Of a stretch of DNA of 64,000 nucleotides, positions 23,975 to 36,980 are shown piece by piece. A model generated the notes under the pieces. That model ran no database searches. It was not told where the DNA came from and saw only the letters and a program-made list of their open reading frames with translations. The DNA is from Gremmenia infestans (taxonomy: Eukaryota; Ascomycota; Leotiomycetes; Helotiales; Hamatocanthoscyphaceae): contig JAFEVB010000009.1 of assembly GCA_032629725.1 (NCBI GenBank), positions 461,105-525,104 on the forward strand. The letters are read 5' to 3'. The first letter of the stretch is position 1; each line of letters starts with the position of its first letter. The position numbers were made by a program, and so were the translations under genes.

Positions 23975-25384
23975 ATGGCTCTTCCCGCGGGGGTGTCGAT
24001 GATGCAGGCAATTCAACAGCTTAACTCGACAGGAAGACTTGCTGGAAAGCTTACACCCGATTACTTTGCTGCCAACGAAAGCTGGAAAGTGACCAACACT
24101 GTCATTGCGTTGGCTGTTCTTGAAGTATTATTTATTGTGCTGTTTTTCTTTTCTCGGATCAGAATAGGGACGGCGAACGGGTTGGACACCTACCTCATGG
24201 TGCCGGCCTTTATTGTTTGTTTTGCCCATCTTATTTTATGCTGGTGTGAGTTCCAAAGGTACGGGCCTATTCAGCCTGCCTTTTCCTCTTTTCCCCTCAC
24301 GGAGTTTCCAGACTAACACCCCACTTAGTATTCGTAAAATATGCAGGTCTAGGCAAACACTGGTACGCTATTGAACCACATGAATGGGTCATGTTCTTAA
24401 AGCTTGAGCTTTCTTTATCGATGCTTAATCCGCCTGCGCTTACGCTTCCGAAACTCGCCATTTTGTGTCTATACCTCCGAGTTTTCACGACCAAACCGTA
24501 CCGTTGGGCCGCCTACTTTATAGGCGTCGTGCTTATTATTACGTGGATCGTATATTTCTGTGTCCAAATGGTCATGTGTGTGCCGTTCGCATATCAGTGG
24601 GACAAGACTATCCCCAATGGAAAATGTCTCAATCAATTCGCCATCTTTGTGTGGATCGGGTTGCCTAGTATTGCAACAGATATCATGATTATCATTCTTC
24701 CTCTGCCTATTATATGGAGACTTCAAACCTCCGTCAATCAAAAGATTGGGCTTACTATAACATTCCTTACGGGTAGTGTGTAAGTTCACCTTCTACACAG
24801 TCTCAGGATTCTAGATCGAGGCTAACATGACTTCCAGAGGAATTGTCACCGCTATCGTCCGCTTTGCTGTCTTTTTAAGACTCACTAAGCCAGAGCTGGA
24901 CTTGAGCTGGACCGGTGTTGATGTCGTGTTGTGGGCAACGATAGAGCCAAGTGTATACTTAATCGCGGCGTGCCTACCTTCGTTGCGGTCCCTTCTAAAC
25001 CCTGTGTTCAAAGAGTTTGACATGGAAGCTCTCCGAACTCGATTTCGAATCAAGGAGGACAAAGCACCCCCGAACGATATCATAGAAAATATACACCTCT
25101 CCGGTATCACGGCGATAAACTCGAGTACTGCGGCGGGTCCTCGCAGTCCGGGCGCACGGTCTGGGTTCAAAAGACTGAACGAACCAGTCTGGCCAAACAC
25201 CAGCTTCTACGATGGAAATAAAAACACGGGGATGTCGACGTGCTATCGAGAACGAGATTCGGAAGACAGCGGAGAGGGAGGTATAGCGCATTCACAGACG
25301 GAGTTACAAGGAGAAAGTCAATACAGTTATGGAATTGTGGTTCAAAAGGCATTTACAATATCTACAGAGCCTATACGGAAATAG
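23975..25384 (+). CDS. Fungal rhodopsin-fold integral membrane protein (first copy)
   Basis: Three exons, 23975-24245, 24329-24779 and 24838-25384, give 422 aa. Donors are GTGAGT and GTAAGT; the second intron has a GCTAAC branch site. About seven hydrophobic segments span residues 45-300, with LPKLAILCLYLRVF, a Cys-containing extracellular loop and PSVYLIAACLPSLRSLL. These are the signatures of the large fungal 'rhodopsin domain' (SAT-like/PTH11-like) family. The C-terminal 120 residues are a polar cytosolic tail. No CFEM domain precedes the first helix. The retinal-binding Lys of true opsins is not expected in this family. Members are putative seven-helix receptors with mostly unknown ligands. 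It could sense or respond to cluster products, but distance (3.4 kb) makes this speculative. Confidence 0.91.
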
Positions 25385-28300
25385 AATAGGTTGATAATTT
25401 ATGTCTTTACGTTTAACATCGTCGTTTACTAGAACCTTTATACGAGCGCCGACACTCAATCCTCCCTCTGCCACCGTACTGTATGTTTCGTAGCTGTTAA
25501 TAAGTCTTCATGACGAACATGACGGCCCGTAGTATACATGGTCAGTAGATGGAACTTTTGAATGTGACAAAAGAGGTCACGGAATTCTTAGTGCTGATAA
25601 GTAACCAGCAGACTGTTCTGTGAATTTCTATATTTATCTTCCTCTCTAATACATCATGCTTAATACTGTGTTACCCAGGCCAAGTATCAACTTCCGTATC
25701 CCTTCACAAATACCCATAACTGCATAGAAGGCCTACCTCTGCCCATAGCCAAGGCCATTAGACTTTCCCTTTCTATGCGCACGCCAGTACAGACACCCAA
25801 ACCTTTCCTCACAATCATGAGGACAGCTCTGCCTGTGGGGACAGATCTCGATGTGTTCCTTGCACACTATAACCTTTGTTCGCCGCAGCCGTGTTTAGTG
25901 GCCTTCGCATTGCTGCCATTTGACTAATTTCCTCTCTTCGGCTTCTTGTTTGGAGTGGCAGCTGCCCATTTTAAGCTTCTATATCTCTGACGATCTTGGT
26001 TCGGTGATGTTTTGAAGGAAGTTGAGATAGGGTATATGTTTTCCATCGAGAGTTGGACGGGTGGTATGGTATATGGAAGTGGTTTGCTTGATGAAAAAGC
26101 TACACCTTTTACCACGACGATAGGCGTTCAGCATTGTGAATTATTATGACAAAACTCTATCTTGAATACACAGTCTAAGATTGAAACGTCTCTGATTCTT
26201 CATCGTCCAGTTGCACAAACATGCGCCTCATTTTAGTTGCTTTGCTTTAGATCGGGTCATTAAATCTCCGCAGTCCATTTGCGCAACATTCTTGCTTTAT
26301 TGACTATTAACACTTTTATATAATGGTTTGGGGTGCTTCCTACGTGGACATCTAACCTGCCTATAAATCTTGCAATCATGTGGACATCTATTAGTATCCA
26401 ATCACTGGTTGAATTCTGTACGGCATGTAGAGTTAACAAATTTCAAAGATTAGGCTGTAAAGCTCTCTTGGATTGTTCAACGAGCCACATCTTGACTGTA
26501 AGATACTCTTGAAGTGACTTTACCATTTGAATTATCTACGGACAATCTTCAACTTCCCTAAGCAGTAATAACTTCTGACTCTTATTACAGAAAGAATGGG
26601 AGTCGTTTGGTTGAATGGCGGACATTCAGGTGGCCTTCAATAACTAAAATCGCTCCTGTGATTAAAGTGCACGGCCCTATAAGTCGTGCATCAAGGCTCA
26701 AAAGGTCTCTCTCAAGATCTTCCAGATTCACCCGCTGCCTCACAGAACAGCAGCCTATTTCCCTAAATTTTGAAGTGTCAAGGGTACTATCCAAGTCTGT
26801 TCAACTCTCTCTGGATCTCTTCTCGCCGCCCATCATTCGCGGTTTTCTTCTTCTGTCCAATGACTCGACATTGGACAAGTTTCTTTTGTTAGGACAACGG
26901 TCGCTGTGTAATTCGCACGTATCGGCTGGGTTGGCATGGCCTATATAGGGAATATCCGCTGCCGGCTGGTTTTCCTTTGACCCGTAGTTCCCTATGGTGC
27001 TTTAGACAAAACCTCTATTTCTATTATTTGGGTAGGGTCAGGTGCTTAGCAAGATGTCCTTGGCGATGGTAGTAGTACTTGAGTTTGTTCTGTACAAGTC
27101 GGCTTCAAGAGATAAGAGCTTTTCCAGTAAATATTATACACATTGTCTCTTCACATCTGCCAAATGAATCTGCTTTCAAACGACCTGTCCTATGATTTCC
27201 TTATTGAAGCTATTCTCTCTTCTGGTGATGTCCAGAAATAGACATCAAAACGTGTTTCGACAAGATTCATTAGAGTATTACACTCATTACTGTTCTGCAA
27301 TCAGAGTCATTAATGACCAGTGGTGCACGCGCGCCATCTAACAATAGAAGGTCATTTAGTGAGTACTTTCTTTTGGCTTCTATGACTAATCCGAACCTTG
27401 GGAACGAATATTTGTGAAAAATGGCTTGTGTCATGAGGGGCGACATTGATTAGTCGATGACAAAAAAACCGTCACTAAATGTAAACTTGGCAGACGTGGT
27501 GGCTTCTATGAAGATCAAGTCTAAAGCCCCAAAGCCTCTGCACAAACCTGAAAGGTACTGCTGTTTGTTCCGTTATCAAAGACCATGAAAAGACTTTTAG
27601 GCCACTTGAAATTCGGCGACGAGGAGAAACACTGGCGCAGAATGATGATCGCATGCAAAATCCATGGAACCTTGAGTAAAGATGGAAGGTTTAAAGAAGG
27701 CAGCCACCGGATGCATCTGCAGAACTGTGAGAATAGGGGTATTTGCTGCCCCCATGATTGTGATAAGTGTCGTTCACTGCGGGGACGAGAAGCAGATAAC
27801 CATAAATGGTTAATAAGGTTTAAATGAGGAATGCAAACTCACTCGCCGAATTCGAATTGTTTCTTTCTGGGGTGCATTTGATGTCATAGAAGCTGTGTCA
27901 TAGGAGTGAAAGTCATGCATGGCTGAGTGATTGCCCCCCTGAACCATAAGCGGTGAATGCTTGGCATTTTAACCCCGCCTCCTTTTTAAGCGAAGATGAT
28001 GATCCTTTCCCAAAGGGTCAAATAGCAAAGCATAGGAAGATCTTATAAGTGTGTCAGTAAGGATTTGAACAAGAATCTGCTGACAAGTATTTCCATATCC
28101 GTGCTAATTTTCAATATAACAATGCAGGGCCTTCCTATCGATCCACGTTTGCTTTGCCAGCTGCATTACGTACCATTTCCAGTTTCACAACATTCCTCTA
28201 TTGATACCCGCAGGGCGATCAAAGATCTGCTCTGCGGGAGTATTCAGCTGACACGCTATGCAACCTTCCTACTGCACTGCACATATTATTGATTAAATCT

Positions 28301-30744
28301 GTAAGTTGTACGACGATTGAATACGACCACGAGCACTGCACTTTAATATCGCGTCGCTCTGCTTCAAGGCCATGCATGTATTTGATGTCAGAATGAACTG
28401 CCGGCATGATGCAACCCATATAGACGCAGAGTACCGACTCTGTTTGCTAATAATGCATGATTTGCAAATGCTATAAACTGTACTACCTCAAGATGAATCT
28501 CAAATGCTCCTCTGCCGTCATCGAAGCGGCATCTAAGAAATCTAACATCCTCTAATTCAGGATGCGAACCACCATTTTTAACGTATCTGCGGAAAGTTCA
28601 CCGATTCCAAACGAGAATATGCTTGCAGAGTGCATGAGCTGCTTTTTGCTATGCTAATTTTCTTGTAGCGGGAGTACGGATTAAAAGTACCTCCCTAGAT
28701 AGTATGATATAGGTGAAGGCTCTGCCAGTAAAATTTATATTACTATTGCATGTCTGCATTCTTGTTTATTCACTGAATCTGCGAATGCACGACACAAGAA
28801 GATGGATTCGCGGATAATCGCAAGAATCCCAAAACAACTTTGCGGTTGAAATCGAGGACTGATTGCAAAGTGAATAGCTCTACTTGTTTATCTAAGTGCG
28901 AAATAAACTTTCTTGCTCGTAGCAGCTGGAAGTGTTTTAGTACTTGCTGTCACTTAACCCATAATCGTCATCATCTCTCTTCTTTCGCAAATAAACAGCA
29001 TTCAGTATGCACTTAACATCTCCGTCAACCTTTTACGATTAATATATATATTCCATTCACGGTGCTGAGTACTATGCTATGTAATTGCCTAGTGCCTATT
29101 ACCAAGGAAGAGCTATTCACTTTTGAGATTCCTGGTCGTTGATGGTAATTACTTTTTGTTTTCAAGCCTGAAATTACGGTCGGTCTACTCCGTCTTTTAA
29201 GCACTTAACAATCTTGTCGGGGGATTATTCACTATCAAGAAATATCCTGCGGTTAATCATGATTGACATTCATATCCTTCACTTTTGCCCTTACACCCTA
29301 TATGACCAGCAAACCAATACTAACACCATCCCCAATCCCAACTCCACATGTCGAAAAATAGACATCAAGAGCTATTTGGCACCACGTCACAATCCCACGA
29401 TAAGCTTCACGTTCTTGTGTGTTGACTTTCATATTAGAATCACGATTCTATTTATACCTTGTTCAGTAGTAAGTAGGTACTAAGGGCTCCCAGAAGCAAG
29501 TGAGCACTATCCAACCAAAATTAATTTCCAAGTCAGGACGGCTAGTTTCTACTGTCTAAATTCAATAATAATCCCTCTGAGAAGAACCCGAAACCACAAA
29601 CAAAAGCGAGTATGTTGCAGTATACAACCAGCGAGGCCATGACATTGTGGTTGCGACAAACGGTACTTTACACCAGGGAAGAATCAACTCTAACTTCCAA
29701 CTTCCCTATCTTACATATAGTAGCGTGCTATCATTCATCTTTCTCTAATACACAACAAGACGTACTTGCTGTTAAGAACTCTCTGCTGTCATTCATTCCA
29801 TTCCCAGTTTCCATACAGAAAGAATGCGTACAGTACGTAGAATAAGATGACCAAGGCGTGAAATGGGAATGGGAAATCACTCCGACAGAATACAGAATGC
29901 TTATTAGCAAAGGGGCTGCTGAGCTTTCAACGAAGAAGGAAGTAGAGGGCAAAGGCGCATTCGCATTTATTTTCAACGCTTGTATGCTTGTATGTGCTGA
30001 CTTGACTTGACTTGACTTGCACAATATTCCGTTCACATCCAAGATAGAGATATACGCAGAAATACCACACATATGCGTTTAGATGCACAACCTCCCCCTC
30101 TTCAAGAAATATCACAGACCTCACAAATGCATTTCCCCTCATATACCATAATCATCTCCTAACCTACATAAAGGGATTCCCCGTCCTAGTCCGCAAGTCC
30201 ACTCGTATCAAAAATATCTTCTGGTAGTCTCTACTTCAGTATATATACAACATTCAAACCCCCACTTGCACATTAACGATATCTGTGCTTGACCAGGACT
30301 AGGACTAGGGGAAGAGAATTTGCTTTGAAGGACGTGTTCTTACGTTCTGAAGTTTTTAAAGGCGGTTGGTATCCGTTATACTGTCAAGAAAGTCTCTTTT
30401 GTTATACCACCATCCATCCATTCGAATTATAGGAAGAGTTTATGCTGTTTGTTATATATTATATATAATAGACTATTCATTATTTAGTCATTTTCCGGTC
30501 ATTCTTGATATGATATAATGAAGGATGTTGGGCAGACCGTAAAAAGAGCGTAGAAAGATGCAGAAGGAAAGGCACGCGGCGGGCCCTGTCCTGTCCAGGA
30601 AGTGTTTACTCTCCTGGTTCCACTTGTGTTGTGTTGGGGATGTAAGGAGTTGAGAATGGAGATATTAATAGTTCACGTCAATAGCGGTCAGAAGTCAATC
30701 AGGAACTTAAAAGCAGTATATTCGAAAAGCCACATGTACATGCA
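25385..30744. other. 5.3-kb gene-poor stretch
   Basis: I find no gene. Frames are at most 113 codons and lack motifs or consistent splice sites. A (GACTT)4 microsatellite lies at 29999-30018. The base composition is moderately AT-rich without the strong CpA/TpG loss seen at the right edge, so it is not plainly a RIP-mutated transposon. It might hold a non-coding RNA or very old repeats. Confidence 0.5.
29999..30018. repeat. (GACTT)4 microsatellite
   Basis: Four perfect tandem GACTT units, visible directly in the sequence. Confidence 0.9.
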
Positions 30745-32290
30745 CTACCAAACAACCCTCCGCACGCCCCTCAAATCATCTACATTCAGTATATCCACAC
30801 CCTCCCTAATCAAGACATCCCAAACATGATTCCTTAGTCCCAGCGGCCAAGACGGTAGATCCCAATACCTAGCTTTCAAACCGCGTCTATGCGCGCCTCT
30901 GATCTGGCCTCGGATGATCTTCATTTGCTTGGGGGTAAGACGGGCGCGCCAGACGCGGCCGACTGCTTTGTGGAAGGAGACGGATGCGTAGTAGGAGTTT
31001 AGCTCGTTGAAGGAACTGTTTGCTGTGGTGCCGGAGAGGCCCTGGCCGACGTTGTTGAGGGGCGTGGAAGGCATGTCTGAGGCTTCGTCTTCTTCGAGGG
31101 GGTCAGATGAGGGATGGCGCGCTTCCCACATTGTTTCGAGGGGGGCATCGAAGAAAGCGTCGCGGTAAGTGGAGTTTGCGGTTAGGACATCAAAGGGGGT
31201 GTTTCCTGTGCCTACGACTGTTATGGGACGTTTGTGGAGGGTGTTGTCTTGTACGAATGTCAACCAGCCCTTTTCTCGCAGCGGTTCGAGTTGTGCGAGG
31301 ACCCAGGGCCAGGTTTCGGGGCCGGAGGTCTTGACATCTATAAGTAGTGTGAGGGAAACGTCTGGATCCGTGTCGAATACGCCATGGCTTGTGCCGCTGT
31401 AGAATTCGGTGTTTGGGTTCTGATCTTCTAGTATTTTTACCAGTGGATTTACATAGAGACTTTGAAAGGTTCTATTCCTGGTCAAACTCGCAGTGTTATG
31501 CCCAACAAACAGCTCATTGTCAAAAAGCCACACGTCAGCTTCGGTGCCGGTGCAGCCTGCTCGCAAGCCGGAAAAAAGGGGCACACGGCGCCAGTAGTCG
31601 TTGTGGGAATGGCAGGCTATGGGGAGGATGTCCCGGGTGAAATCGGTAGGGTACCAGGAGAGGCCTTCTGAGGAAGTTCCAGGCTGTCCCCAGTTTTGCA
31701 GAACGTGGTCAATGTCGGAGGTCCAGAAAAGGGAGGCGAGGATTAGGACGAGGTTTGTGGTGAGGAGGAAAGCTCTGGTATCTGTTGTTAGGAATTGTCT
31801 TTGGGAAGGGGAGGGAGGTAGGAAGGGAGAGGGATGAAAAGGGATAAAGAATAGGTGAGGAAAAGGAAAGGAAAGGAAAGGAAGGAAAAGATCCGACATA
31901 CAAGATAGTCAAGCCAGATATACCACCAAAGATGCAGTAATTCAACCACGTCCTCTGCCGATTTCTTTTCCTTTTCACCCTCTTTGTGGAATATAACTTT
32001 TTCAATTCCGCATCCCCTGCCACGTCGCTTTCTTCTTTCTCTCTCGCCTGCCGCACGAGTTTCCTCCGTGCTCGTACGGGCATTATCCTCCACCAAACGT
32101 TATCCTTTGGACTCCTCCTAGCAAATCCATCGCCGTCGTCGGTGTCGAAGGAATTGAGTGGTTTGCAAAGGGAGTCGGATGTTGAGGTAGAAGAGGTATC
32201 GTCATAGTCGTATTCGGTAGTAGTATTAATGGTACAGGGAAGGAATTGGTGGGTTTGGTGGATCTGGTGGGTTTTGAGAGAATCGGCCAT
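30745..32290 (-). CDS. AIM6: AIM6-like PLC/GDPD-type phosphodiesterase-fold membrane protein
   Basis: Two exons on the minus strand, 32290-31902 and 31774-30745, give 472 aa. The 127-nt intron has a GTATGT donor and a very long pyrimidine tract. The N-terminal 110 residues are polar and basic. A hydrophobic segment is created across the exon join (about 117-148), predicting one membrane anchor. The catalytic-type domain follows: ACHSHNDYWRRVPLFSGL near residue 187, GTEADVWLFDNELFVGH about 20 residues later, then LLIDVKTSG. His, Asn, Glu and Asp in these motifs resemble the metal-binding residues of PLC-like/glycerophosphodiester phosphodiesterase barrels. This is the family of yeast 'altered inheritance of mitochondria 6'. 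Substrate is not established. An upstream in-frame ATG at 32446 exists, but MADSL is the better start. Confidence 0.9.
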
Positions 32291-32641
32291 GATGATTTGA
32301 CGATCTGGAGATCGTCTGGACTGGACCCGACTAGGACTGGACCGGCTTGGCACTTTCTTGGCATTCAATGGAGAGAGAAAGACGGGAGAATTGTTGCCAT
32401 GAGTGAGTTGGGAAGAAAGAGAGAATTTGTGCAATATGTACAGCAAAACGAGGAGGATTCGTAGAAAAGGGGGAGAGAGAGGCGCAGTGAGTTCTATTAG
32501 GCGGGCGACGTGATTTTGGCGTTCCTTGGTGCAGGTTGAGGAAAAATTAGGGCTAGAATGTCACTGGTCTTGGTTGGATGGGTAAGGATAAGAGACTGAC
32601 GAGTTGGAATGTCATCGAGGGAGAAGACGATCATAGATAGA

Positions 32642-32681
<40 letters not shown>

Positions 32682-33298
32682 CAGATGATATACTTGTGTG
32701 AATAGTATAATATACAATATATAAAAAGGAAAGAAAAGGCTGGTATACTTATGTGAATAGTATGTCCACCTTACCTTCTACGTGGTAATAATGGTTTTAC
32801 CTATCTGTGGCTAAGCGTAGGGAAGCTCTCAGACGTTCCAGACCGCAAGCTCGTACCCACGTGGAGAAGAGAGTGGTGTTTCTGGTGGAAGAGATAATCA
32901 AGAGTGGGGATAATATATCTCCCTTTTTACAGTTTTTCCGACTATTGAATAATTACTTAAACCAAGGCAAATGACAATATAATTATAATTATACATCTCC
33001 TCTCCTACTGTACCTCCTATGGTGGTGTTGTATTATTATCCATGTTACTCGTCATGCTAAGCCTTTATTCGCCAAGAATTTCAAGGTACCGGCATCGCAC
33101 GGGCATATTTGAGACCCTGAAAAAATAAAAAACTTATCGCAATACTCACTCACTCCACCAAGAGAACACAAAACACAAAACACAAAACCCCAAAACCCCA
33201 AAACCCAAAACACCACAACACAATCCTGAGACGCGCACAACCTCCAATCACCAAGCTCAGACGCGCACAAGGCACAAGGCACAAGCGCAACCCCCACA
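32291..33298. other. Divergent promoter region with simple repeats
   Basis: This 1-kb gap between divergent genes contains the (TA)n run and an A/C-rich tract at about 33164-33216 built from AAAACAC and AAAACCCC-like units. No gene is seen. It should hold both promoters. Confidence 0.6.
32641..32679. repeat. (TA)n microsatellite
   Basis: A nearly pure TA dinucleotide run of about 38 nt, interrupted by one G. Confidence 0.95.
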
Positions 33299-34398
33299 AT
33301 GCCTCACAAACATACTCGCAAAGGTCCTACCGACAAATCCACGTTCGTTACACCACTCCTCTGCCTCCCCCTCCCTCTCCCCCTCCCTCTCCCTCTCTCC
33401 ACCTCTCTCTTCCACATCCCAGGCTGACCCACTCCCCCTCCAGCACCGACCTCCCCCCCACCACCCTCGCAACTCCCCTCCCAGTCTCCAAATCCGCCAA
33501 CGAAAACGGCGTCTTCACCAGCTCGCTCACCAACACACGACGCGGCAACAAGAAGAGAAAGCGCAATGTAGATACCGCAGATGACACCCCCAAGGCCTTT
33601 GCGCGGCTGATGGCATTTACGGCGGGGAAGAGGATGGCAAAGGGATTGGATGACGGGGTTCGGGTGCCGAAGAAGAAGAAGATCAAGGTGGAAGAGGACG
33701 CGGGTCAGAAGGCTGTTCTGCCCGCGAAGCAAGAAGAGAAAGCCGTGGCCAAGACGGCAATGCCGACCATAAAACCCGGGGAGCGCATGGCTGAGTTTTC
33801 AGCACGAGTCGATGCCGCGTTGCCTGTTAGCGGGCTGATCAACAAGACTGCGAAGGGGGGGAAAGATCCGTTGGGATTGAAAGTGGGACGGACGAAGAAA
33901 GAGAAGAAGATGCAGAGGATGTATGCGGAGTGGCGGGAGCAAGATGTAAGGATTAAGGAGAAGCGGGAGGCGGCGCTGGAGGAAAAGGAAATGGATGAGT
34001 TGGAGGAGGGGGAGGGTGGGCAGGTTGTGTGGGCCGATTCTACTTCTACGTCTTCGAGTAAGAAGAAGAAGGGGAAGGGGAAGAAAAAGAGGGTTATAGG
34101 AGAGATTGAAGACGGCGAGAATGATCCGTGGGCCAAGATACAGCGGGAACGAGGGGGAAAGGTAGCGTTTGGAGATGTGGTGCAGGCGCCTCCTGTGTTT
34201 ACCAAAGCGCCGAGGGAGAAGTTCAAGGTGAGGGGCGCGGGGGTGGAGGTTGGGGATGTGCCGAAGGCGAGTGGGAGTTTGAGGCGGAGGGAGGAATTGG
34301 GGGAGGTGAGGAGAAGTGTTGTAGAGGGGTATAGGGCGATGATGAATCAGGGAAAGGGGAATGGAGGGTCGAGGGGAGGGGGAAAGGAGGATGAATGA
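33299..34398 (+). CDS. Conserved Lys-rich, probably nuclear protein
   Basis: Two exons, 33299-33342 and 33444-34398, give 332 aa. It starts MPHKHTRKGPTDKST and continues with DLPPTTLATPLPV. Basic clusters include NKKRKR (about residue 55) and KKKKIKVE, both possible nuclear localisation signals. A conserved-looking block DDTPKAFARLMAF lies near residue 67. The middle is Lys/Glu-rich and helical; the end has GKVAFGDVVQAPPVFTKAP then an Arg/Gly-rich tail. The donor is GTTCGT, weaker than usual. Two in-frame acceptors exist: 33443 (used here) and 33422, which would add seven residues. I think this is a conserved ascomycete protein, but I cannot name its function; ribosome biogenesis or chromatin would fit the composition only loosely. 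Confidence 0.78.
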
Positions 34399-36955
34399 TT
34401 GATTTATTGATCTGTAGGGGGATTCGAGCTTTATAGCGAAATCCGATACTATTCCACTACAACGTCCACATCCTTTCAAAAAGACTTAATGATCAGTGTC
34501 TGGGTATTCCAGTGCACGGAATTATACCCTCATTTCCAATTCCACTTCCCATTTCAGCAAATCCTACTCGGTTATAGATATCACCCTCTTTGCGTCAATA
34601 ACACATCTAAGATATCCACAGAATCCCAAGGATAGTCAATCCAACCCCAGGATTATTCTATGGGAAATCCAGGTATAAAATATATAATACCATGCCATAC
34701 AATGTCCAGGTGAAACTGGTACACCGACTTATATCCTCTTTCTAATCCCACTTCCTAGTATGCATACTCTCAGCAAATACAAACTACGCAGGTATACAGT
34801 TCAGACCTCCTCTCTAGCTTTGCGCGCCTATATAATATATCAGTATGATCCACAAACCCCAAACCCGAAACCCAAAGACGCTCAATCCAATCCGCTATAA
34901 CGTGCTAGCAAGCGACTTTAGCCAACTGCATATACATATAGTTGGTATGTAAGATTACCAGGCATCAAATGCAAGGTATTCATAACCGCATCTCTCTCTC
35001 CCAACGGAACGTGCTCACTTACCTACCTGACCACCGTACCTATCCTAGTTCTTCGCACCGTAGCTTCCAAGTCATGCTAGGTACCTGTAGCCTATAGGTA
35101 TGTAAAGCGCATGCTAGTATATTGATATCAACATGCAAGTACTGGTCTGACAGCTGCTGGATCGAGGTGGTGGAGTGAAATGAGAGAGAGAATATTAGTT
35201 GGGATGCTGCGGTAGGTGTGAAGTAGGGAATGGGGTGGAACAGCTACGTACCTATAGATGGATGTTAATTATACTGTGATATTAAAATCGTGATATATAA
35301 GAGGAGAGGAAAGGAATGATATTTGTATGCGAATTGGAGAAGCACGACGCAAGAATAGAGGATAATCTTAGATGTTGAGAAAAAGCGTGCGTATACATAC
35401 GTACCTTATATCGGAGATCGATCTGCGTTCTCAAAGCCTGCATGTTCCTTTCTTTTATGTGGTATCTCCTTGGAATAAAGAATGTTATCTAAAAGGGGGA
35501 AGACTTGATTAGTGCAGACGATAATGATCAAGAAAGAGTGGATTGAGGGGTTTGATCCGAAAGCGGGGGTTTTAGTATAAATATATTGCATTTTCTCCTG
35601 GAGGATACCAGGGATGATATATATGCTAGTGCGTGACTTGAATGATTGATGAAAGGTGGGAGAATCAAACTATGAAGGGTTGGGGATAGATGACAGCGGA
35701 GAGTTTCTTGATAGTAAAGTGGAGGTATATGGTAGTGATGAATATGCAGCGAGTCACTACGAGTTATATAAAGTGAAGTTGATGCCCTAGAGGGCTGACA
35801 AGAGCCTGGCCCATGTCCACATTTTAGGTTCCTGCGATATCAAGTCATTTGTTCTAGGTTTTGTGATTAAGTCTTGCTTTTCTAGAGTATAGTCAAGTAC
35901 TTTATATAGTACTCCTTGTGGTGCTGTCCTTGAGTGTTAAGATCTGCTCTTATAACAATCTGCTGTCTTCCACTTTAAAGGACGTTCACAGTTGACTTTT
36001 ACGGCATTAGTAGTCAATTGGAAGTTCTCAGATGATTCATCTATATCCTCTGTTGATTTTGCTGGACACTATAATAAGGGCATATAATGAGTTAATACTT
36101 GGAAATTAGAGATCAAAAAAGCCAACGAAGTTGTATGAATGTCAGCAATGAATTCCTTAATAGCAAGTTCGATTGTTCTTTTCCGTACACCAACCGTTAA
36201 ATATAGAAAGTTGGACACTATATAAGTAAAGCAAGATCATACGCTTTTGATTTAAGTATGCTTCTTAATCTAAAAGTCTATAGCATCTATTATATGCCGA
36301 GCAGTGGATCCTGATTAATCACACGAGTTTGTCAAGTGTAAAGAGGTTTAATAGAAAGCAACTAGGAAGGTGAACAAGTCTATAGAAGTAGAGCACGCGT
36401 TTTGTCCTGCAAAACTAGATATAAGAATATTCAGCACGAGGCCGACCGTGATAGCAGTTACTACTAATTTGCATATTGGTCACACGAAGGAATGAAGCAT
36501 AGTGATTGCACGCATAGCCATATTTCTTGGGAGTAAGCATCTACTAAAGGAATCGGGAGTAAGAAGAAGAAGCAGCTATACGATATAAATTTACCTAGTG
36601 CAAGCTAGAATATACTTATAGAAAAGTGCTCTAAATTTATATTTATTCCAGTGACAGTTCACAGCCTTCTCTTCGTAGTCTAACAATTCGTAAACATCTG
36701 AGGATTCATACCAAAGAGGGGTGAATCGCTTGTGGTTGACCCGGGTCAACCTCGGCATCTAAGCGAGACGAGCGCACGGAAGGCTAGTCCCGTTCTGGAC
36801 ACCTCGACTTTCAACCCCGCCGACCAAAAAAAGCAGCAAAAACGACTCCGTCACCACGACGATAGATAGAATCTTCAACCACCACGACTTCCATCTTCTC
36901 TTGCAAATAGCTTCGCATCAACACCTTCAAGAATGACAGTCAATGAATCTACGAA
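34399..36955. other. 2.5-kb AT-rich intergenic stretch
   Basis: No gene-like frame longer than 61 codons. AT-rich, with pyrimidine-rich sequence near 36900 that belongs to the leader of the large downstream gene. Confidence 0.6.
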
Positions 36956-36980
36956 ATGGCCCATTCTCGAGAACAGATGA
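36933..36980 (+). promoter_or_regulatory. Upstream ORF overlapping the Tfc3-like start
   Basis: An ATG at 36933 opens a 15-codon frame that ends with TGA at 36978-36980. It overlaps the main ATG (36956) in a different frame. If the transcript includes it, it would reduce translation of the main frame. Confidence 0.45.

Noticed and set aside
26585..26948. Overlapping frames of 69 and 113 codons on both strands in the gene-poor stretch
   Set aside because: No motif, no splice structure and no recognisable family; likely chance.
27585..27827. 80-codon frame with a cysteine-rich patch
   Set aside because: The cysteine pattern does not match a known finger and there is no signal peptide for a small secreted protein.
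29214..30142. Several 71-113 codon frames
   Set aside because: Low-complexity, mutually overlapping and without motifs.
33304..34479. Long minus-strand frames of 112-226 codons
   Set aside because: They are shadows of the GC-biased, Lys-rich gene on the plus strand; composition is low-complexity.
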